Part shown: in pieces, positions 60,254 through 64,000 of the stretch | How the letters are laid out: each line of letters starts with the position of its first letter | Position numbering within the stretch: the stretch's first letter is position 1 | Origin: Marinibaculum sp040216765 | Lineage (GTDB): Bacteria; Pseudomonadota; Alphaproteobacteria; Ferrovibrionales; Ferrovibrionaceae | Reading direction: 5' to 3' | Assembly: GCA_040216765.1 (NCBI GenBank) | Contig: JAVJON010000028.1 | Coordinates: forward strand, 79,332-143,331 | Length of the DNA stretch: 64,000 nt | Program-made: the position numbers and the translations under genes | The notes under the pieces: generated by a model | What the model saw: only the letters and a program-made list of their open reading frames with translations | What the model was told of the DNA's origin: nothing | The model's database searches: none

Positions 60254-61414
60254 TCAGTGCCGCGGCTGCCGGGCAGCCTCGTCCGGCACCATGCCGGCGA
60301 CCAGCGCGACCAGGGCCGCGCGCCGGACCAGGCCGACGACCCGTCCATCGTGCAGGACCGGTATCGCCTTGACCCGGTCGTCGGCCAGCAGGTCGAACAG
60401 GCGGCCGGCCGGCGTTTCCGGCACTGCCCAGGGAGCGGCCGGGGACATCACGTCCGCCGCCAGCAGCCCGCGGGCGTCCGGCAGCGCGGCCAGGTCGGCG
60501 CGGCCGAGCAGGCCCTGGAAGACGCCCTGGTCATCGGCCACCACCAGGAGGTCGACCCGGCGGTCGTAGAACAGCGACCTGGCCAGGGCGACAGGGGCCC
60601 CGGGCGGCACGATCGCCAGGTCCCGGGCCATCAGGTCGTCGGCTCGCAACCGGTCCAGCGGCCGGACGGCCATCCGCAGTTCCGCCGCCACGATCAGGCG
60701 GCGCAGGTCCGCCACGCCCAGATTGGCTGAAAGCCGATGGCTGGACAGGATCTCCGCCAGCGCATCGTCATCCGGGATGGCGGGCGCGGACCGGCCGGTC
60801 CAGCCCGAAGGCAGTCGTACCGCCGGCTGGCGGAACGGGTACCGCCTGCCAGTCAGGCGGTTGAACAGGATCGCCAGGCAGACCAGCAGCGCGGTGGTGG
60901 TCATCACCGGAAACAGCGCGAAGCCGAAGCCGAGATCGCCGACTGCGCCCGGGTCGAGCGCTGTATAGAGGGCAACCGCGCCGCCCGGGGGATGCAGCGC
61001 GCGCAGCACCAGCATCAGGGCAATGGCGCCGCCGACGGCCAGCCCGACCGCGACCGCCCGGTCCGGAACCAGGGCGGTCACCGCCACCGCCCAGAACGCC
61101 GCGGCCCCATTGCCGACGATCGCCGCCCAGGGCTGCGCCAGCGGCGAGTTCGGCACCGCGAACAGCAGCACCGCCGAGGCGCCCAGCGGCGCGACCAGGA
61201 ACATGCCGTCGGGCAGGCGCGGCGCCAGCGCGGCCACCAGCAGGGCGCAGAAGGTCAGGCCGAGCGCTGCGCCAAGCCCGGCCCGCCCGATCTCGACGGG
61301 CCGGGGCCGCGCCATCGGCGGACCGAGGGCCCGCAGCAGGCGGCGCAGGCGCACGCGATTGCGGCGGCTCCGCCAGAGGGTCAGGGCGGCAGCGTCGGAA
61401 ACGGAGGCTGGCAT
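60254..61414 (-). CDS. HPP-family membrane protein with CBS domains
   Basis: A 386-residue protein. An HPP membrane domain has five or six helices at about 40-200, with the hallmark blocks APLGASAVLLFAVPNSPLAQPWA and RALHPPGGAVALYTAL. The last 120 residues are two CBS repeats (LMARDLAIVPPGAPVALARSLF; VMSPAAPWAVPETPAGRLFDLLADDRVKAIPVLHDGRVVGLVRRA), which bind adenine nucleotides. HPP proteins have been linked to nitrite transport in plastids, but bacterial roles are unsettled. It may respond to energy state through the CBS pair. Confidence 0.88.
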   Translation of the reverse strand: MPASVSDAAALTLWRSRRNRVRLRRLLRALGPPMARPRPVEIGRAGLGAALGLTFCALLVAALAPRLPDGMFLVAPLGASAVLLFAVPNSPLAQPWAAIVGNGAAAFWAVAVTALVPDRAVAVGLAVGGAIALMLVLRALHPPGGAVALYTALDPGAVGDLGFGFALFPVMTTTALLVCLAILFNRLTGRRYPFRQPAVRLPSGWTGRSAPAIPDDDALAEILSSHRLSANLGVADLRRLIVAAELRMAVRPLDRLRADDLMARDLAIVPPGAPVALARSLFYDRRVDLLVVADDQGVFQGLLGRADLAALPDARGLLAADVMSPAAPWAVPETPAGRLFDLLADDRVKAIPVLHDGRVVGLVRRAALVALVAGMVPDEAARQPRH

Positions 61415-61547
61415 CAGCGGCCGTGCTGCTGGAGTGACGACAGGGGCGGGGATATTCGGACGGGCAGGGGGACGGCGGGGCGGCGACAGTATCACCAACC
61501 GGCATGGAGCCAAGCCCCCGCCACGACGTGAGGGCCCGGGCCGTGTG

Positions 61548-62606
61548 TCACGCCGCTGCCGTCAGCTCCGCCCAGGTCTGCCGGACGAATCGCGCGATCT
61601 CCGCATTCTGCTCGATCAGGGAAAACCGCGCGTTATGGCCATAGTCCGGCAGGTTGATCATCTCGGTGGTGATGAAGTCCAGCCTGCTGCCCGGGATGTC
61701 GCGCTGGTGGCGCAGGGCCTTGCGCACGACTTCCTTGCAGGGCTCCAGCATCCAGGCATGCCAGGGCGAATGCCATTCGCCCGGCGCCGGCCGGGTGAAC
61801 GGGTACATGATCCCGCGGCCGGGCGCGCCGGCCTTGGCCGGGTCGTCGGGCAGGGCGGCGAGGCCCAGGCCGGGCTCGTTCAGCGACCAGATGTTGCGGG
61901 GGCCGTTGGGCACGGCGGCGCGGACCTGCAGCCAGCGCACGATGCCCATGGCCAGCCATTCGTCGACCAGGTTGCCGGGCTCGAAGGGATCCAGGATGAC
62001 CCGGCCGGCCGCCACATCCTCGCGCACCCCGGAGATGTCCTGCTCCTCGGGATTGTCGATCTTGAAGATGCCGTGGCTGTAGTCGAGGGTGAAATTGAAC
62101 GGCACGCCCCGGCGCATCACCGCCTCGGCCACCGGGGTGACCCGCCGGAAATCCTCGCTCCACATGTTCACGTGAAGCTCGAAGGCGGGTTCCACCCCCA
62201 GCCGGCCGCCTTCGTCGTAGGTCCGCAGGTAGCAGTCGACCAGTTCCTCGTCGGTGACGACATGCCCCGCGGCGTGGCGGGTGAAGATCATCATGTTGTG
62301 CATGGCCGCGCCGATCTCGGCGGCGATGGCCAGGTTCTGCGCGATCAGCGGCTCGTCCTGGCCCAGCGCATAGAACCAGCTTGCGGTGCGCACCGGCAGG
62401 CCGTAGCGCTCGGTGAGGCTGCGATATGCATCGATCTGGTCGGCCAGGGGCAGGCGGTCGAAATGATCGAAGGCGCCGGACTCCGCGACCAGGCGGAACT
62501 GCTCCTCCAGCGGCGGCTCGGTCAGGGAGACCGGCCGTGCGATCGAGGATGCCTGCGCGCCGCGGCCGTTGCAGCCGATGGAGAACGGCGCCGCGATCCT
62601 GCTCAT
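61548..62606 (-). CDS. Xylose-isomerase-like TIM-barrel protein
   Basis: A 352-residue barrel with the sugar isomerase/AP-endonuclease-2 fold look: SGAFDHFDRLPL, HNMMIFTRHAAG, PAFELHVNMWSEDF and FNFTLDYSHGIFK with likely metal-ligand Glu/His/Asp. I recognise no specific enzyme. It overlaps the Rieske oxygenase gene by ATGA and is therefore coupled to it. It could process the product of that oxygenase or be a lyase for an ether or ester intermediate. Nothing closer can be said from sequence. Confidence 0.68.
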   Translation of the reverse strand: MSRIAAPFSIGCNGRGAQASSIARPVSLTEPPLEEQFRLVAESGAFDHFDRLPLADQIDAYRSLTERYGLPVRTASWFYALGQDEPLIAQNLAIAAEIGAAMHNMMIFTRHAAGHVVTDEELVDCYLRTYDEGGRLGVEPAFELHVNMWSEDFRRVTPVAEAVMRRGVPFNFTLDYSHGIFKIDNPEEQDISGVREDVAAGRVILDPFEPGNLVDEWLAMGIVRWLQVRAAVPNGPRNIWSLNEPGLGLAALPDDPAKAGAPGRGIMYPFTRPAPGEWHSPWHAWMLEPCKEVVRKALRHQRDIPGSRLDFITTEMINLPDYGHNARFSLIEQNAEIARFVRQTWAELTAAA

Positions 62607-63658
62607 GCGGCCGTGGAGGTGTCGGAAGCCGCGTCCTGCCGCGTCTCGGCCTCCATCAGGCGGCGCATCACCATGCGCATGCGGTTGGGCCCGCCGTCGA
62701 TCGCCAGCTTCATCTGGCGGCGCTCGGGATAGCGCGCCTCCTGCTGCTGGATCGCCTCAAGGATCGCCTTGTCCTCGTTGAAGGCGCCGGCCAGGTCGGC
62801 GTTCAGCTGGGCATCCAGCGCCGTGTCGTCGATCCGGAAGTTGCGGACATGCAGCCAGTGGTCGATGCAGCTGGTCTCGTCCACCGGGGTGATGAAGTGG
62901 CAGGCGAAGATCTGCAGGCCCTGCGAGCGGGTCTCCTCGGTCAGGGCGCCGGGCTCGCCGCTGCCGAAGTCGATCACGCAGTTCGAGGGCGGGGTGAACA
63001 TGTAGTAGTGCCAGCGATCCGCATTCCCCTTGAAATGCCCGGTCTTGGCAAAGACCGGGATCGGCGGGGAATCGAGGATCCAGCGCCAGACGGTGATGCC
63101 GTCGCCCTGCCGCTCGCATTGCACCGGCACGTCGCGCCCGCCCGGCGTCGCCAGGGTGGAGCCATGCACGAAGGTGACATGGCTGGGATCCAGCAGGTTG
63201 TCGATCAGGTTCAGGTAGTTCGCCGCGTTGAACAGCGATGCGCCGTGCACCGCCTTCCAGGCCGGGTCGTGGTACTGCGGCAGGTCGGTGAGGCTGCCCT
63301 CGTCCGCCTTGGCCGGGTCGCCCATCCAGATCCAGACCAGCCCCAGCCGGTCCGCCACCGGATAGGCCCGCACCCGGGCGGTGGCCGGAACGACCGGCTG
63401 GCCCGGAATGACGGTGCAGCGGCCGCTGCAATCGAAGGTCATGCCGTGATAGCCGCATTCGATCTGGTCGCCCTTGCGACGCCCCATGGAGAGCGGCAGG
63501 AACTTGTGCGGGCAGATATCCTCCAGCGCGGCGATGCCGCCGTCGCCCTTGCGGTACAGCACCACACGCTCCCCCAGGATCATGCAGGGCTTCAGGGCTA
63601 CGCCGGCGACCTCGTCGGACCAGCAGAGCGGGTACCAGGCGTTTCTGAGAAAGCTCAT
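62603..63658 (-). CDS. Rieske aromatic ring-hydroxylating or demethylating oxygenase, VanA-like
   Basis: A 351-residue Rieske oxygenase. The 2Fe-2S ligands are C49-x-H51 (ICPHKFLPL) and C68-x2-H71 (CGYHGMTF). The mononuclear iron site includes H160 and H165 in LLDPSHVTFVHG. The length, the start SFLRNAWYPLCWSDEV and the domain order match VanA-type O-demethylases, which use a separate reductase (VanB). No reductase gene is near. It is coupled by ATGA to the TIM-barrel gene. The start follows GGGAGC; it is followed upstream by the AT-richer promoter region at about 63690-63730. Confidence 0.88.
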   Translation of the reverse strand: MSFLRNAWYPLCWSDEVAGVALKPCMILGERVVLYRKGDGGIAALEDICPHKFLPLSMGRRKGDQIECGYHGMTFDCSGRCTVIPGQPVVPATARVRAYPVADRLGLVWIWMGDPAKADEGSLTDLPQYHDPAWKAVHGASLFNAANYLNLIDNLLDPSHVTFVHGSTLATPGGRDVPVQCERQGDGITVWRWILDSPPIPVFAKTGHFKGNADRWHYYMFTPPSNCVIDFGSGEPGALTEETRSQGLQIFACHFITPVDETSCIDHWLHVRNFRIDDTALDAQLNADLAGAFNEDKAILEAIQQQEARYPERRQMKLAIDGGPNRMRMVMRRLMEAETRQDAASDTSTAA

Positions 63659-64000
63659 GCGGCAAGCTCCCGTTTCGGGTTGCGGCTCGATCGCTGCCAT
63701 TATGTAAGCAAATACTGATATCCGCAAGCGCCCTGGGCCGCTGCATCGACCGGCCTTGCGAAGGTCCGCCGGCGGTCCATCCCGGCGCGAGGCCCAATCG
63801 TCCCGAAACCTGTTGGAAACCGTTGCGCAGCGGCACCATGGACTCGCGGGACAGGCCCGCTGCTGTCCGGTTAAGTGCTGTTCTCCGGCCTCATGCGTTT
63901 TATAGCTTCGTCATGCGCGGGCTTGTCCCGGTCGCCGGGCGATGCCCGGCAACCCATCGCGCCGCACCTCAATAAGATCAGGCCATTATTGAACCTGGCG
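63659..64000. other. Intergenic stretch at the window end, no gene seen
   Basis: The last 342 bases hold no open frame I can support. Bases 63690-63725 are AT-richer than the surroundings (TATGTAAGCAAATACTGATA) and precede the Rieske gene, so they probably contain its promoter. From 63847 the sequence carries palindromic repeats. Confidence 0.5.
63847..63950. repeat. Palindromic intergenic repeat pair
   Basis: CGGGACAGGCCCGC (63847-63860) and GCGGGCTTGTCCCG (63917-63930) are inverted copies with 13 of 14 bases paired. GCCGGGC/GCCCGGC (63934-63950, loop of 3) is a further perfect stem. The TCATGC-GCGGGCTTGTCCCG motif resembles repeated intergenic palindromes common in alphaproteobacteria. Confidence 0.6.

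Overview
The window is high-GC DNA, densely packed and mostly ordinary bacterial chromosome. It fits an alphaproteobacterium, probably in or near Rhodospirillales. The evidence is a fused anthranilate synthase trpE(G) behind a Trp-Trp-Trp leader peptide, an encapsulin with an EncFtn-type ferritin cargo, a urt-ure operon behind a sigma-54 promoter, many liv-type transport genes, and palindromic intergenic repeats typical of that class. I see no rRNA, tRNA, insertion sequence, prophage or CRISPR array.

Left part (1-16200): a liv-type ABC transporter (livH, livF, livG, with a divergent binding protein). Next come a TauD-like dioxygenase and an FAD monooxygenase. A five-gene minus-strand operon follows (sugar isomerase-like barrel, enolase-superfamily dehydratase, VOC protein, 2-hydroxyacid dehydrogenase, FCD-type GntR regulator), with a near-perfect LldR-like operator in front of it. 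After it come an isochorismatase-like hydrolase, a shrunken LysE-family gene, a TumE/TumA toxin-antitoxin pair with a palindromic control region, a BaiN-like flavoprotein, and a MarR regulator divergent from a fused monooxygenase/old-yellow-enzyme acting on an aryl-CoA.

Middle (16300-45200): an orphan, degenerate VirB11-like ATPase and a compact thiOSGEF operon whose ThiF lacks its zinc cysteines but carries a rhodanese domain. Then come YceI, a histidine kinase, a cytochrome b561-YceI fusion, and trpL-trpE(G) with a readable attenuator. A phytanoyl-dioxygenase/hydrolase/glutathione-transferase cluster, a HhH-GPD glycosylase, a TIM-barrel protein and arfB follow. The minus-strand operon urtABCDE-ureABC (urea uptake and urease) starts from a sigma-54 promoter and contains several strong hairpins. 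It is divergent from an amidase, so this stretch looks devoted to scavenging organic nitrogen.

Right part (45300-64000): a HyuA-HyuB fusion; a small putative metal or redox locus (Crp/Fnr regulator, divergent His-rich secreted protein, small Cys/Pro-rich secreted protein and c-type cytochrome) around an Fnr-like palindrome; an MFS exporter; sulfotransferase-like and NodB-like proteins; the encapsulin/EncFtn iron compartment; a second amidase; a secreted HExxH protein; an acetyltransferase; an HPP-CBS membrane protein; and a translationally coupled Rieske oxygenase/TIM-barrel pair. The final 340 bases hold an AT-richer promoter-like stretch and palindromic repeats but no gene I can support.

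The candidates for something undescribed are the Fnr-box metal/redox locus (49761-52441), the five-gene operon with its operator (5525-9933), and the orphan VirB11-like protein (16382-17014). Functions given below are assigned by family resemblance read directly from the translations. No database search was possible.
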